This document shows positions 7,682 to 16,508 of a DNA stretch of 20,901 nucleotides, piece by piece. This DNA is from CAYWRO01 sp964460345 (lineage in GTDB: Bacteria > Planctomycetota > Phycisphaerae > Phycisphaerales > UBA1924), in assembly GCA_964460345.1 (NCBI GenBank), contig CAYWRO010000059.1, positions 1 through 20,901 on the forward strand, written 5' to 3'. A program made the position numbers and the translations under genes. The notes beneath the pieces were generated by a model. The model was not told where the DNA came from. It saw nothing but the letters and a program-made list of their open reading frames with translations, and made no database searches. The stretch's first letter is position 1. Each line of letters begins with the position of its first letter.

Positions 7682-10600
7682 TCCGGCTCTCCTTGTTCAA
7701 TCGTTGCTGGCGTGCCTCCCTGCTGCTGCTGCAGTCGCTCGAGCAGCGTCTGAGCCTCGTCGGCCAGACCGCGCTGCAGCCGGCCCACCGCTTCGACTTC
7801 TTCCGCCGCCGCGTTTCCGCCCGCATCACCGATCTGACGGGTGAGGTCCGCGGCTTCCTGCTGCATGGCGCGCAGGAGGCGCAGTTCGGCCATGGGAGGA
7901 ACAAGCGGTTGCTCGCCACCCTGTCCGCCGCTCTGACCTCCTCCGCCGCCCTCCTGCTCGCGGAACTCCTGTTCCTGATTCTGCGAGTCGTCGAGCGCTT
8001 CAACGATGGCCTGGAGGATGCGGACGGCATGGCCCTGACGGCGGAGCACGCTGTCGTCAGCGTGTCCCTCGCCCAAACGACGAGCCGCCGCGCCCATGGC
8101 TTCATCGAGCCGGGTGTGGGCGAACTCGATCATGGTCGCTTCCTTCAGTTCGCCCGTCCGTTCCAGCAAGTCGGCCAGGCGGTCCTGCAGGGCGGCCTGC
8201 TCCTCGCCGGCCCGCCGCGCCTCGACGCGCGTGCGGCGCGTCGGCTCCTGTGCGACGATGCCCGACGTTGTTTCCCGCAGGGCCGTCTGGTCCTTGAGCG
8301 TCTGCATGTAAGCCCTGCGGATCTCTTCGCGCTGACGATCCTTCTGCCGATCCGCGGCTTCGCGATCCAGCCGCTCGGCTTCCTCCTTCGCCTCGATCAG
8401 CTTGGCCAGGGAGAGTTCCTCCTGCCCCTGGGCTTCGTCTTCATTGATCGGATCGTCGCGCAGGGCGACGATCGCCGCGGCCTGCGCATCGGCGGCTGCC
8501 TCGATGAGCCGTGCCACGCCCGCGCTCTCACGCGGCCCGCCCGCTGCCTGGTCGAGCACGCCGAGCGTGTTGGCATGCAGGCGCGTCATGCCCGTGTCCA
8601 GGGGCGGGTTCACATCGGACAGCGCGACGCCGGTCCTACGAGCCTCCAGCAGCCTGGCAAGCTGGTCCTCCTGCTCAACGATCAACGCCTCGAGTGAATC
8701 GATCAGGCTCGCCAGAAAGCGCCGGAGAACCTCGTCACGGTTCTTCGCCGTGTTCTCCAGGTTCTCGAGCATCTCCTCAAGAGCCTCCATGGCCTGCTGC
8801 TGCTGACCCTGGGCGCTGTTGGTCTGGTTTTCGCCGATCTGACGAGACGCATTGTCCATGCGCTCGGACACCTGCCCTCGCTCGGCCGTCCGGGCCGCTT
8901 CGGCCATTGCGTCAGAGGCGGCCGGATCGGTTTCACGCATCTCTTGCTCGCGGGCGCGCATCTCTTCGATTGCTTCGGCCGCACGCTGCGCCAGTGATTG
9001 CTGCTCGGCGGCCAGCCGTTCCAGCTCCTGGCGCTCCTGTGGTGTGAGTTGGTCGTCGCTCTTGCCGGTCGTTCGCTCGCCGGCGCTCTGCGTGCGCTCC
9101 TGCAGCGACTGCTGCTCACCAAGCAGCCGTTCAACCGCGCGCTTCACAGCCCAGATGTCTTCCCCCTGATCCAGCAGTTCAACCAGGTCGCCCAACGAAT
9201 CGCGCACGTCCTGTTGGGACGATTCCACCGCACGCGCGGTCTGCTCGCTCGCCTGCGCCTCGGGCGACTCGGCCTGTTCCGCCGCGGCCTGCTGCAGGTT
9301 TTCGGAGGCCTCAACGGAGGCCGCCCCGGCCCGCTGCAGCAGTCGATCAGCCTCGCGGAGAATGCTGTTCAGGTCATCGTCCTGTAGCGAGTTTTCCTGC
9401 AGGCGTTCTTCGACGCGGTCCAGCAGCGTCCGTTGCGCTGCGATCCGTTCGGTCAGGCCGGCCTGTGCGCGGTTGGCCCGGTCCGCAGCGCCCGCGCGTT
9501 GCCCCTGGCGCGTGACCTCCTCCTGTTCATCGTCCAGACGAATCACAGTTCGTCGGATCGAGGCAAGCTCCGCCCAGACCTGCTCCGTCAGTTCCTCTTC
9601 GGAGATGATGCGCAGCCGCCGGGGCGTGGAACGGGCCGCTTCATGCCGCTGGCCGTCGAGGCGGTAGGAGTCAGCGGCGAGGGCGGTCAGCCAGATCTCA
9701 TCGCCTGATTGAAGCTGCAACTCGCTCAAATCCATGGTCGTCGTGACGGCCATGGTCGTTGCCACGATGCGCTCGTTTCCATCTGGATCTGTTCGACGGC
9801 TTGCCGGAGTCGTCTGCTCGGCAACGACGGTCGGCTCTCCGTCCGGTTCGGCCGGAGCACCCTCGGAACCCGGGGGGCGTCGAGCAATCTGACGTTCCAG
9901 CCAGACCCGCTCCAGGCCGACATCGTCGCGCCCCTCGCCGGCCACCGCGATGACTGCCGTCGGCAACACGCTCCGGTCACGATCCGGGAGCGTGACCGTT
10001 GCAGTGGGCGGCTCATCCGTGATCGCCTCGAAAACGTACGCCGCCTCCTCAGCGCTGCCGATCTCGTGCTCATCGACCGGTCGCACGGGCAGCCGCACGC
10101 TGTCGCGCAGCGTCCAGGCAAGCCGCCATGTGCGACCATCAAACTCAATCGTCAGAGAAGGCCGGCGAGCGGAGGTGGTAGCCTCAGTTTCGCCTTCCGC
10201 TGTCGGTTGGCTCTCTGTGGAGTTAGACGGTTCGCCCGCCGCCAATGCCCGAATGTCCTCGCCAAGCACCGCGCCGACCCACGCAAGGCCCTCCTCGCTC
10301 GTGAAATCGTCGGGCGTCGGAACGGGCTTGTTCAGTCGTAACTCCAACTCGATGCGGGTGCCGGCAAGCTGGGCCGGTGCGGCCGCCCGCTCATCGGAAC
10401 CCGGACCCATGTCGAGCGTGCGCGTCACCGGCGACCGCGGCTGCGCGGCGTCGTTCGAGTGCGTCGCAACGTAGCCAGGCGGTGTGAGTTGCGCCACCGC
10501 GCCTTCCACCCGCGGCGGAGCCACCAGCGTCAGGCGCCGGGTCTCCGTGCGGTCATCCTCCGTCTCGAACCAGTACTCAAGCGTCGCTTCCAGAAGTTCC

Positions 10601-11511
10601 CGATCGTCCGTCGTCAGCCCTGCCGGCTCGATCAGACGCTCATGCAGCACACCCGTGCGGATGCGTGAGCGCTCCTCATCCTCAACTTCGATCTGCCGTT
10701 CCTGCCCGGTCAGCACGACGCGCCGGACAGGCCCTTCCCGTCCGCCGGCAATGATGCGGTAGCGACCGGTGATGCGCGTGTCTTCATCCCCCTTGAGCAG
10801 CGCCGCTCGCAGGGGCAGGGCCGCGCCGAGCGGATGCACGCCGGACGGCGTGGCATCAACCACCTCGGTGCGCTTCGGCCACTCCGCGCCGGCCCAGGGC
10901 GCCAACATTCGCACAACGCCGATTTGGGCGAGTTCCGGTCGCGATGCCCAGATGATGCCCGCCGTCACGACTGCCAGAAGGAGCACCGCCACGGCCCTGA
11001 GTGCGGCGGTAGGCACGAGCAGCCGGCGCTTCTCCAGCCGGTCGAATCGCCGCGCTGCTTCCTCAACCACCGGCCGCGCGAGGGGATCCTCCGGGGCGAG
11101 TTCCAGCCCGGAGGCGAGAATGCCGCGCAGGCTGGCAGCCTGACCCGGTTCGCTGCGCTCCAGGCGGAGAGCGACCTCCGTAAGTGAAGGGCGGAAGCGA
11201 ATGGCAGGAAGGATGCGCCGGATGAATACCGCCGCAATAACGAACACCGCGGCGACCAGACCAATCAGGCGGAGCCAGTCCGGGGAACGGAGCAGAAAAT
11301 CAAGCATCGCGCCGAGCATCAGGGCGGCGAATGCTCCAGCGGCAAGCCAGGCAAGGCGCTCTGTGACAAGGAGCGAGCGGGCAGCAGCGCGAAGCCGCTC
11401 CAGCTTGGCGCGAACCCGCTGAATGCCTTCCCAGGACCGATCGGCAGGCGGCTGTGCGCCGGCAGCGTCCGCGCTGCGCACTGCATCACCCTGCTTGGCC
11501 TGCTCATCCAT
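7678..11511 (-). CDS. Large membrane-anchored coiled-coil protein, DUF4175-like
   Basis: This is a 1277-residue protein. The ATG at 11511 is preferred because GGAG lies 6 bases before it. An upstream GTG at 11586 keeps the frame but has no ribosome binding site and adds unlikely sequence. Hydrophobic helices are at about 52-74, 79-98 and 168-189. RMLAPWAGAEWPKRTEV (201-217) marks the start of the extracytoplasmic part. A Pro- and beta-rich central part (roughly 220-620) with segments such as LTPPGYV and RDDVGLERVWLER looks like Ig-type domains. The rest, from about residue 630, is mainly charged helix rich in Glu, Gln, Arg and Ala, predicted coiled coil with several breaks. The layout (N-terminal helices, then a long coiled coil) matches the DUF4175/TIGR02302 type, but I cannot confirm this without a profile search. 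Its stop overlaps the next start. It is the operon's largest product and a plausible scaffold. Confidence 0.8.
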   Translation of the reverse strand: MDEQAKQGDAVRSADAAGAQPPADRSWEGIQRVRAKLERLRAAARSLLVTERLAWLAAGAFAALMLGAMLDFLLRSPDWLRLIGLVAAVFVIAAVFIRRILPAIRFRPSLTEVALRLERSEPGQAASLRGILASGLELAPEDPLARPVVEEAARRFDRLEKRRLLVPTAALRAVAVLLLAVVTAGIIWASRPELAQIGVVRMLAPWAGAEWPKRTEVVDATPSGVHPLGAALPLRAALLKGDEDTRITGRYRIIAGGREGPVRRVVLTGQERQIEVEDEERSRIRTGVLHERLIEPAGLTTDDRELLEATLEYWFETEDDRTETRRLTLVAPPRVEGAVAQLTPPGYVATHSNDAAQPRSPVTRTLDMGPGSDERAAAPAQLAGTRIELELRLNKPVPTPDDFTSEEGLAWVGAVLGEDIRALAAGEPSNSTESQPTAEGETEATTSARRPSLTIEFDGRTWRLAWTLRDSVRLPVRPVDEHEIGSAEEAAYVFEAITDEPPTATVTLPDRDRSVLPTAVIAVAGEGRDDVGLERVWLERQIARRPPGSEGAPAEPDGEPTVVAEQTTPASRRTDPDGNERIVATTMAVTTTMDLSELQLQSGDEIWLTALAADSYRLDGQRHEAARSTPRRLRIISEEELTEQVWAELASIRRTVIRLDDEQEEVTRQGQRAGAADRANRAQAGLTERIAAQRTLLDRVEERLQENSLQDDDLNSILREADRLLQRAGAASVEASENLQQAAAEQAESPEAQASEQTARAVESSQQDVRDSLGDLVELLDQGEDIWAVKRAVERLLGEQQSLQERTQSAGERTTGKSDDQLTPQERQELERLAAEQQSLAQRAAEAIEEMRAREQEMRETDPAASDAMAEAARTAERGQVSERMDNASRQIGENQTNSAQGQQQQAMEALEEMLENLENTAKNRDEVLRRFLASLIDSLEALIVEQEDQLARLLEARRTGVALSDVNPPLDTGMTRLHANTLGVLDQAAGGPRESAGVARLIEAAADAQAAAIVALRDDPINEDEAQGQEELSLAKLIEAKEEAERLDREAADRQKDRQREEIRRAYMQTLKDQTALRETTSGIVAQEPTRRTRVEARRAGEEQAALQDRLADLLERTGELKEATMIEFAHTRLDEAMGAAARRLGEGHADDSVLRRQGHAVRILQAIVEALDDSQNQEQEFREQEGGGGGQSGGQGGEQPLVPPMAELRLLRAMQQEAADLTRQIGDAGGNAAAEEVEAVGRLQRGLADEAQTLLERLQQQQGGTPATIEQGEPE

Positions 11512-11687
11512 GAAGTGCTCCAACCCGTGCGGCCGCTCCCCGCCCCAATTATCGACCACCGTTCCGGCCACCGCCCCCGCTGACACATGGCCCGGCTGCT
11601 ACCACTGTCTACTCCGTGGGGCTCTCCGTGGTTCCTCGGACCGCCCGGCCCGGGCCTGCGTCGGCGTGCCCAAGTGCCGCCCGCGCG
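11512..11687. other. 176-base intergenic gap inside the minus-strand operon
   Basis: This is the only long gap in the operon. It holds GGAG at 11518-11521 (minus strand) as the ribosome binding site for the large coiled-coil gene, a short palindromic GGCCCGGGCC-type sequence near 11647-11656, and a repeated CCACGGAG element on the minus strand around 11612-11633. No convincing promoter or terminator was found, and no coding frame with family features. Confidence 0.5.
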
Positions 11688-14096
11688 TTATGCGAAGCGA
11701 AGAAGGCGGCGTCCCACCCATTCCAGCGTGAGAAGCGTGATCACGACAATCAGCGCAAGGGGGGTGTCCCAAAGGTCCTCAACTTCCGGGGCCCCGATAA
11801 TCCGCACCTTTCGGTTCGGAATCAGATCGGGCCGGAGCAGGTCCGCCGGTTCGATCACGCCCCCGCCGGTCGCTTCGCCGAGGGAGGCAAGCGCGGCGTG
11901 ATCGGTCTGCGGCTGACGCATCTCGTCATCCGGGCGCCACACGTCCGCTTCAGCACGGAGCGACCCCCCCGCAAGCAGGGGGTCTGCGACTTCGATCTGG
12001 TACCTGCCGGAGACGTGCGGCAGCCAGGTGGCGGCGAAGGAGCGAACCTCCGTGCCGCGTCCGAAGCCCCCGTCGCTGCGCTCGGGCTGGAGGATCAACT
12101 CAGTGACTTCCCCTGCTTCCGTCGTCGGACGGCCACGAGAGCCGGGCTCGCCGATCCGCTCGACGCGAGCGCGGAGGTTGGGCGGGGCTGCGTCAAGGAG
12201 GAGTTGATCGACCAGTTCCACGCCGATCCGCATGGGGCGTGCAACCTCGCCGCGGGCCGGGTTAACGGTCAGGATGGCGCTTTTGCCGGCGCGGGCGAGC
12301 CGCTCGCGGCCCAGCAGGCGGACCATCTGCAGCCAGAACCGTTCCGGGTAGAACTCGCCGCGGCCGTAGCGCCAGCGCCAGATCTCATCGGTGCCGACGT
12401 AGAGGATGCGCCCCGCGCCGTAGCGCATGGACATGACAAGGGGAGTGCCCTCGGACTCGCCCGCGGCGGGGACGGCGCTCGCCAGGACCTCGGTTGTGGG
12501 CTTCACGGCCGTCGGTTCGATGCGTTGGGCGTAGCGAAGCTGCGACCAGCCGGTGGTGGGGTCGCTGAGCCGCTGCGGCCACCAGGAGCCGTTCTCATCG
12601 GGCGCCTCTGCGAGGCGCAGCACGCCGAGCCGATCGGCGGCGTCGGTGGTCCGCATCGTCACCGGCGCGCCCCAGCGGCCGGGCGGAGTTCCTTCGCCGA
12701 CCGTGAAGGGAAGAAGATCGGCGAGCGGCGTGCCGGCCCACGCGTGCGGCGTGGAGCCTTCGCCCCCGATCCAGACGAGGCCCGCGCCGCGAATCGCAAC
12801 GTGTTCGCGGATCTGCTCGAGTTGCTCTTCCGTGAACATCTCCGGCCGCAGGTCACCGAGCATGATGACGTCGAACTCGGCCCACTCCTCTGGCGAGGTG
12901 GGCAGCAGGTCGAGCGGGATGTCCCCTTCCTGCAGGTACTTGCGGTTTGGTGCGAGCAGCAGGACCGAGGAATCAATCGAATCTTCGCGAACAAAGAGGT
13001 TCTTGATGTACCGGTACTCCCACCGTGAGTACCCGTCGAAGTACACGACGCGCATGGGGCGATCGACGAGTTCGACCTCCATCTCGACGGTGTTGTTGTC
13101 GCTGATGAGATCGGCCGGCTCGGCCACAAGGCGTACGGACCACTCGGCGGCGGCCGCGTCCTTCGGCTGCGTAATGAGCGTGGCGGTGGCGCTCTCCTGT
13201 CCTTCCTCGAACACAACATCCTCTTCGGCGAGCAGGAGGCCGGTTTGTCGATCGACCAGTTGTGCCGTGACGCGATCTGCACCGTCGCCAATGCCATTGT
13301 CGCCGAGACGGTCGACGCGGACTTCCACCGGCACCATGTCGTTGGTGAAGGCGACCCTCGGAGCATCGGCGATGCGGACCGCGTAATCGGTCGCGGCCCC
13401 CTCGCTGCCGAGTGGGATGGAGTAGACCGGAATCTGGCCGTTCGTCAGCGCGCGGAGGGTGGCGCGGTCCGGCTCATCGGCGCTCTGGCCATCGGAGAGG
13501 ATGACAATCGCCGAGACGGGTCGCGCGGCGACGCGGCGCAACGCTTCGCTCAAAGCGCGTCCGATCGCGGTCCTCCGGCCGTCTGCCTGTCCGGGATTGA
13601 TGACCGGGCCGGGCGCGCCGGGAGACTCTTGCACGTCGAGTTCGTAGGTGCTCGCGTCAAAGCCCAGCCACTGGACGATGCGGCCTTGCGAGAGGTCAGT
13701 CCAGACCTGTGAGTTCTGCTCGAGGATGCGTCGGAGTTGCTGCTCGCGCGTGACGCGATCGCCTCTGCCGGGCCGGTCAACGTCGGCGATATTCAAGGAG
13801 GCGGAGCGGTCGACGAGGACCAGCACCCAGTCCTTCTCCTCAGTCTCGTTGGGCTTGATAAGGCGCGGACCGGCGATGAGGACTGCCAGGGCGATCAGCA
13901 GCGCTGCGCGAAGGAAGGCGAGTGTGCCGCGCCACAATGCGCGGCCCTCCAGTCGTCGATAGCTGAAGGCAGCCAGCACGAGCGCGCCGGCAATGACCAG
14001 CGCCCACGCCCAGGCCGGCATCGGGCGCGCAAAGCCGAACTCCACGCCCTCCTGGCCGAAGCGAAGCGCATCCAGATCCAGCAGCCACTCCATCAT
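11688..14096 (-). CDS. Membrane vWA-domain protein with glutamine-amidotransferase-like region
   Basis: This is an 802-residue protein. The ATG at 14096 overlaps the upstream stop (ATGA); a second ATG directly follows. Membrane helices are at about 28-45 and 58-77, with a final one near 777-795. The von Willebrand A domain has a complete metal-site set: D96, S98 and S100 in DRSAS, T176 in GRRTAIG, and D202 in SDG. Residues about 348-470 resemble the class I glutamine-amidotransferase-like fold seen in related planctomycete proteins (VVYFDGYSRWEYRYIKN, then a flavodoxin-like IMLGDLRPEMF and GAGLVWIGGEGS). No catalytic Cys is evident there, so it is probably a binding fold. The C-terminal half is beta-rich. 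With its neighbours it probably forms a membrane complex in which metal-dependent vWA domains bind partner proteins. Confidence 0.85.
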   Translation of the reverse strand: MMEWLLDLDALRFGQEGVEFGFARPMPAWAWALVIAGALVLAAFSYRRLEGRALWRGTLAFLRAALLIALAVLIAGPRLIKPNETEEKDWVLVLVDRSASLNIADVDRPGRGDRVTREQQLRRILEQNSQVWTDLSQGRIVQWLGFDASTYELDVQESPGAPGPVINPGQADGRRTAIGRALSEALRRVAARPVSAIVILSDGQSADEPDRATLRALTNGQIPVYSIPLGSEGAATDYAVRIADAPRVAFTNDMVPVEVRVDRLGDNGIGDGADRVTAQLVDRQTGLLLAEEDVVFEEGQESATATLITQPKDAAAAEWSVRLVAEPADLISDNNTVEMEVELVDRPMRVVYFDGYSRWEYRYIKNLFVREDSIDSSVLLLAPNRKYLQEGDIPLDLLPTSPEEWAEFDVIMLGDLRPEMFTEEQLEQIREHVAIRGAGLVWIGGEGSTPHAWAGTPLADLLPFTVGEGTPPGRWGAPVTMRTTDAADRLGVLRLAEAPDENGSWWPQRLSDPTTGWSQLRYAQRIEPTAVKPTTEVLASAVPAAGESEGTPLVMSMRYGAGRILYVGTDEIWRWRYGRGEFYPERFWLQMVRLLGRERLARAGKSAILTVNPARGEVARPMRIGVELVDQLLLDAAPPNLRARVERIGEPGSRGRPTTEAGEVTELILQPERSDGGFGRGTEVRSFAATWLPHVSGRYQIEVADPLLAGGSLRAEADVWRPDDEMRQPQTDHAALASLGEATGGGVIEPADLLRPDLIPNRKVRIIGAPEVEDLWDTPLALIVVITLLTLEWVGRRLLRFA

Positions 14097-16411
14097 GCCG
14101 TTGCCCCCGAGGCTGCGTCGCCGGGGACCGCGCGACCGGTGATCGACGCGTGGCTCGACCATCGCGCCAGGAAGAGTTCAAAGACGGCGAGCGCCAGGGC
14201 GGCCCCCAGCAAAGGCAGGCTGATCGGCGCGCCGTCGTCGCCTTCGCCGAAGACCGTGGCGAGCGACGTCTCAAAAGGCTCATCATCCGCCCCGAGCCAG
14301 GTGATCGAGGCGTTCGTCTGGGCGAGCCACGCGCCGACGGCTTCGACCGGTTGAGCGCCGATGCGCCCCCCGGGCGTGTCCACATTCACCGCAAGCAGGC
14401 CGCGCAGGCCGCCGCGATCATCGACGGCCTGCCACGCGCCGGCGTGACGGATCGGCTCGGTCGTCAACCCGTCGGCTCCGACGATCAGACGTGAGAGCGA
14501 CTCCCGTACGACGTCGAGAGGCGCGGGCGTCAGCTCGACCGTGCCGGCGGGTGTTGCGGGCCGATCGCCGGCGACCAGCGCCCACGAGCCGCGGGCCTGG
14601 CCGACGCCCTGTCGCACGATTTCCTGAAGCAGTGGGAGCATGAGAGGGCGAGTGGGCAAGTTCGTCCAATCCAGATCGAGGGCCGTCGCCAGATAAACGA
14701 CCAGCCCGCGGCCGCGTTGCGTCGCTTCTGCGCCGTTGCCCGAAGTGGGCTCGGAGCCGGGAACGGTGGGCCGACCCGTGCGGGCCAGCGCAGCGCCGTT
14801 GTCGAGCGTTAAGAGGACCTCGCCTCCGCTGTTATTCTCTGCTCCTGCGGGCAGAGCCTGGTGCACGCGGACGGGCTTGACGAGTTCCTCCAGTTCCCCG
14901 GCGATCAGCGTCAGCAGCCCGGCTTCTCCCGCTTCGCTGCTCGGCGGGGCAGCCACGGCCCAACCGGTCTCCGCGACGAGCGCCTCGCGGGGGAATGTCC
15001 AGTTCAGATCGAGTGCGCTGGCCATCGCATCCGGCCAGAGGTGGACGGTCGCATCGGGGGGCGGTGAGACGATGACGAGGCCGCTGCTTTCCACGAACAG
15101 GCGGATGCGGGCCCAGGAGTCGGAGGCGAGCAGGTCCGGCCGCGGGATGAACAGGGCGTCAAGCGAAGCCAGTCGCGCCTGGTCGAGCGCGGCGGGCTCG
15201 ATTTCCACGACTTCAATCCCCTGGTCAGGGCCCGGACGCAGGGCGAGCCGGATCCAGGCGCCCGGGTCGAACTGGTCAACGCGGGCTGCCCCGCTGAAGG
15301 CGCGCGAACTGACGACCCCGACCCGCAGCGCCTCGCGAACGTTGACCGGCTGACGGAAGATGTTGTCGGCGGGCAGTGCGTCGTTGTCGATGCGCGCCAT
15401 CAGGAGCGCGCCGTGATCAACATTGAAGCGGCCGTTGCCGGCCGCACCCGCCCCGCTGAGCGTCACGACCGTCGTGGCCTCGCGTTGGCCCGGCGCGAAG
15501 CGGACGTCGCGTTGCGCCTCGTTCCCGATCCCCGCGGCGGAGGCGACGCGCACGCGCACGGTGCTGATCTGGGACTGATCGACACCCGCCCCGCTGCGCG
15601 AGAGCCGCACGGTCACACTCTCGCCGGCCAGCGCGCCCGCCTGACTGTCGGTGACCACGACCGAGCGGAGCGGCCGAACGTCTTCGATCGTGACATTGGA
15701 CAACGGTTCGTCGGCGGGCGCTGCCGCCAGCAGCGTGATGTGCGGCGGCAAATCAGGCAAGTCGGCCGAGAAGTCGGCCGCCCCTTCGCGAAACTCGCTG
15801 AGCAGGATGGCCTGCTGCTCGGCCGCGCGGCCGGCGGAACCGGCGTTCTCGGCCTCGCCGCCACTCAGGAGAGCGAGCGCACCGGCAAAGTCCGCCTTGC
15901 TGTCGACCGGCTGGAGACCCTCGATCAGAGAGCGAATGGCCGCCAAATCCGTCGAGGGCGGGTCAACGACGGCCCGTGCGGGTGCGGCGAGTGTGATGAG
16001 CCCGACGCGGGCGCCCTCGCCCACGGAGCCCTCAAGAGCCGAGATCGTTGCAGCGGCGCGATCCTTCGTCACCGCCAGGGCGGTGCGTCCATCGGGACCG
16101 ATGGCGCCCGAGCTGACGCTGTCATCGATCAGCAGCCAGACGATGCGGCCCTGCCCGCGCGGGGCCAGCGCGCCGATGAGCGGGCGGCCGATGGCCAGGG
16201 CGATCAGCGCGATAAGCAGGCAGCGGGCCGCCAGCAGCACCCATTTTTCGATGAGCAAGCGCCGCTTCTGACGGCGGTACGCCTCCAGCAGGAAGCGCAT
16301 CGCTCCCCACATCACCGGCTTGCGGCGACGGCGCATGAGCAGATGGATGATGATCGGGATGGAGATGCACGCGAGCCCCGCGGCGGCGAGGCCGAAGTGG
16401 AGGAGGGTCAT
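14093..16411 (-). CDS. BatA-type membrane protein with vWA domain
   Basis: This 772-residue protein has the aerotolerance BatA N-terminal domain. A helix at about 4-26 runs into the hallmark PIIIHLLMRRRRKPVMWGAMRFL (19-41), with a second helix at about 56-78. The vWA domain starts at residue 91, with the metal-site motif DDSVS at 96-100. The third metal-site position reads LLSEFREG with Glu206 in place of the usual Asp. Long beta-rich regions follow, and a last helix lies near 733-755. Bat proteins are membrane-bound partners of MoxR and DUF58 proteins in other bacteria; their exact task is unsettled. An AGGAGG ribosome binding site 7 bases before the ATG fixes the start. The stop overlaps the start of the next vWA gene. 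Confidence 0.85.
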   Translation of the reverse strand: MTLLHFGLAAAGLACISIPIIIHLLMRRRRKPVMWGAMRFLLEAYRRQKRRLLIEKWVLLAARCLLIALIALAIGRPLIGALAPRGQGRIVWLLIDDSVSSGAIGPDGRTALAVTKDRAAATISALEGSVGEGARVGLITLAAPARAVVDPPSTDLAAIRSLIEGLQPVDSKADFAGALALLSGGEAENAGSAGRAAEQQAILLSEFREGAADFSADLPDLPPHITLLAAAPADEPLSNVTIEDVRPLRSVVVTDSQAGALAGESVTVRLSRSGAGVDQSQISTVRVRVASAAGIGNEAQRDVRFAPGQREATTVVTLSGAGAAGNGRFNVDHGALLMARIDNDALPADNIFRQPVNVREALRVGVVSSRAFSGAARVDQFDPGAWIRLALRPGPDQGIEVVEIEPAALDQARLASLDALFIPRPDLLASDSWARIRLFVESSGLVIVSPPPDATVHLWPDAMASALDLNWTFPREALVAETGWAVAAPPSSEAGEAGLLTLIAGELEELVKPVRVHQALPAGAENNSGGEVLLTLDNGAALARTGRPTVPGSEPTSGNGAEATQRGRGLVVYLATALDLDWTNLPTRPLMLPLLQEIVRQGVGQARGSWALVAGDRPATPAGTVELTPAPLDVVRESLSRLIVGADGLTTEPIRHAGAWQAVDDRGGLRGLLAVNVDTPGGRIGAQPVEAVGAWLAQTNASITWLGADDEPFETSLATVFGEGDDGAPISLPLLGAALALAVFELFLARWSSHASITGRAVPGDAASGATA

Positions 16412-16418
16412 GCCGCAT

Positions 16419-16424
16419 CCTCCT
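16419..16424 (-). promoter_or_regulatory. Strong ribosome binding site of the BatA-type gene
   Basis: The minus strand reads AGGAGG, 7 bases before the ATG at 16411. It is the best Shine-Dalgarno match in the operon. It decides the start and allows independent initiation after the 97-base gap from the DUF58 gene. Confidence 0.75.
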
Positions 16425-16508
16425 GGCGGACGTTGCGCGCAAAGTGAGCAAGGCCCGATGGAGCGCTGTACCGGCCGTTCAGATCCATAGCTTCACATCT
16501 CAAGGCTG

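Noticed and set aside
7321..8697. Plus-strand open frame of 458 codons opposite the coiled-coil gene
   Set aside because: Low-complexity Arg/Leu-rich product with no ribosome binding site or domain. The minus-strand genes with overlapping starts explain this DNA.
11512..11586. Extension of the large coiled-coil protein to a GTG at 11586
   Set aside because: No ribosome binding site precedes the GTG, and the added residues do not look like a conserved N-terminus. GGAG at good spacing supports the ATG at 11511.
11616..13028. Plus-strand open frame of 470 codons opposite the vWA/GATase-like gene
   Set aside because: No recognisable motif. The opposite strand encodes a protein with a complete vWA metal site and membrane helices.
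15413..16447. Plus-strand open frame of 344 codons opposite the BatA-type gene
   Set aside because: Arg/Gly/Asp-rich shadow frame. The minus strand has the BatA hallmark and a strong ribosome binding site.
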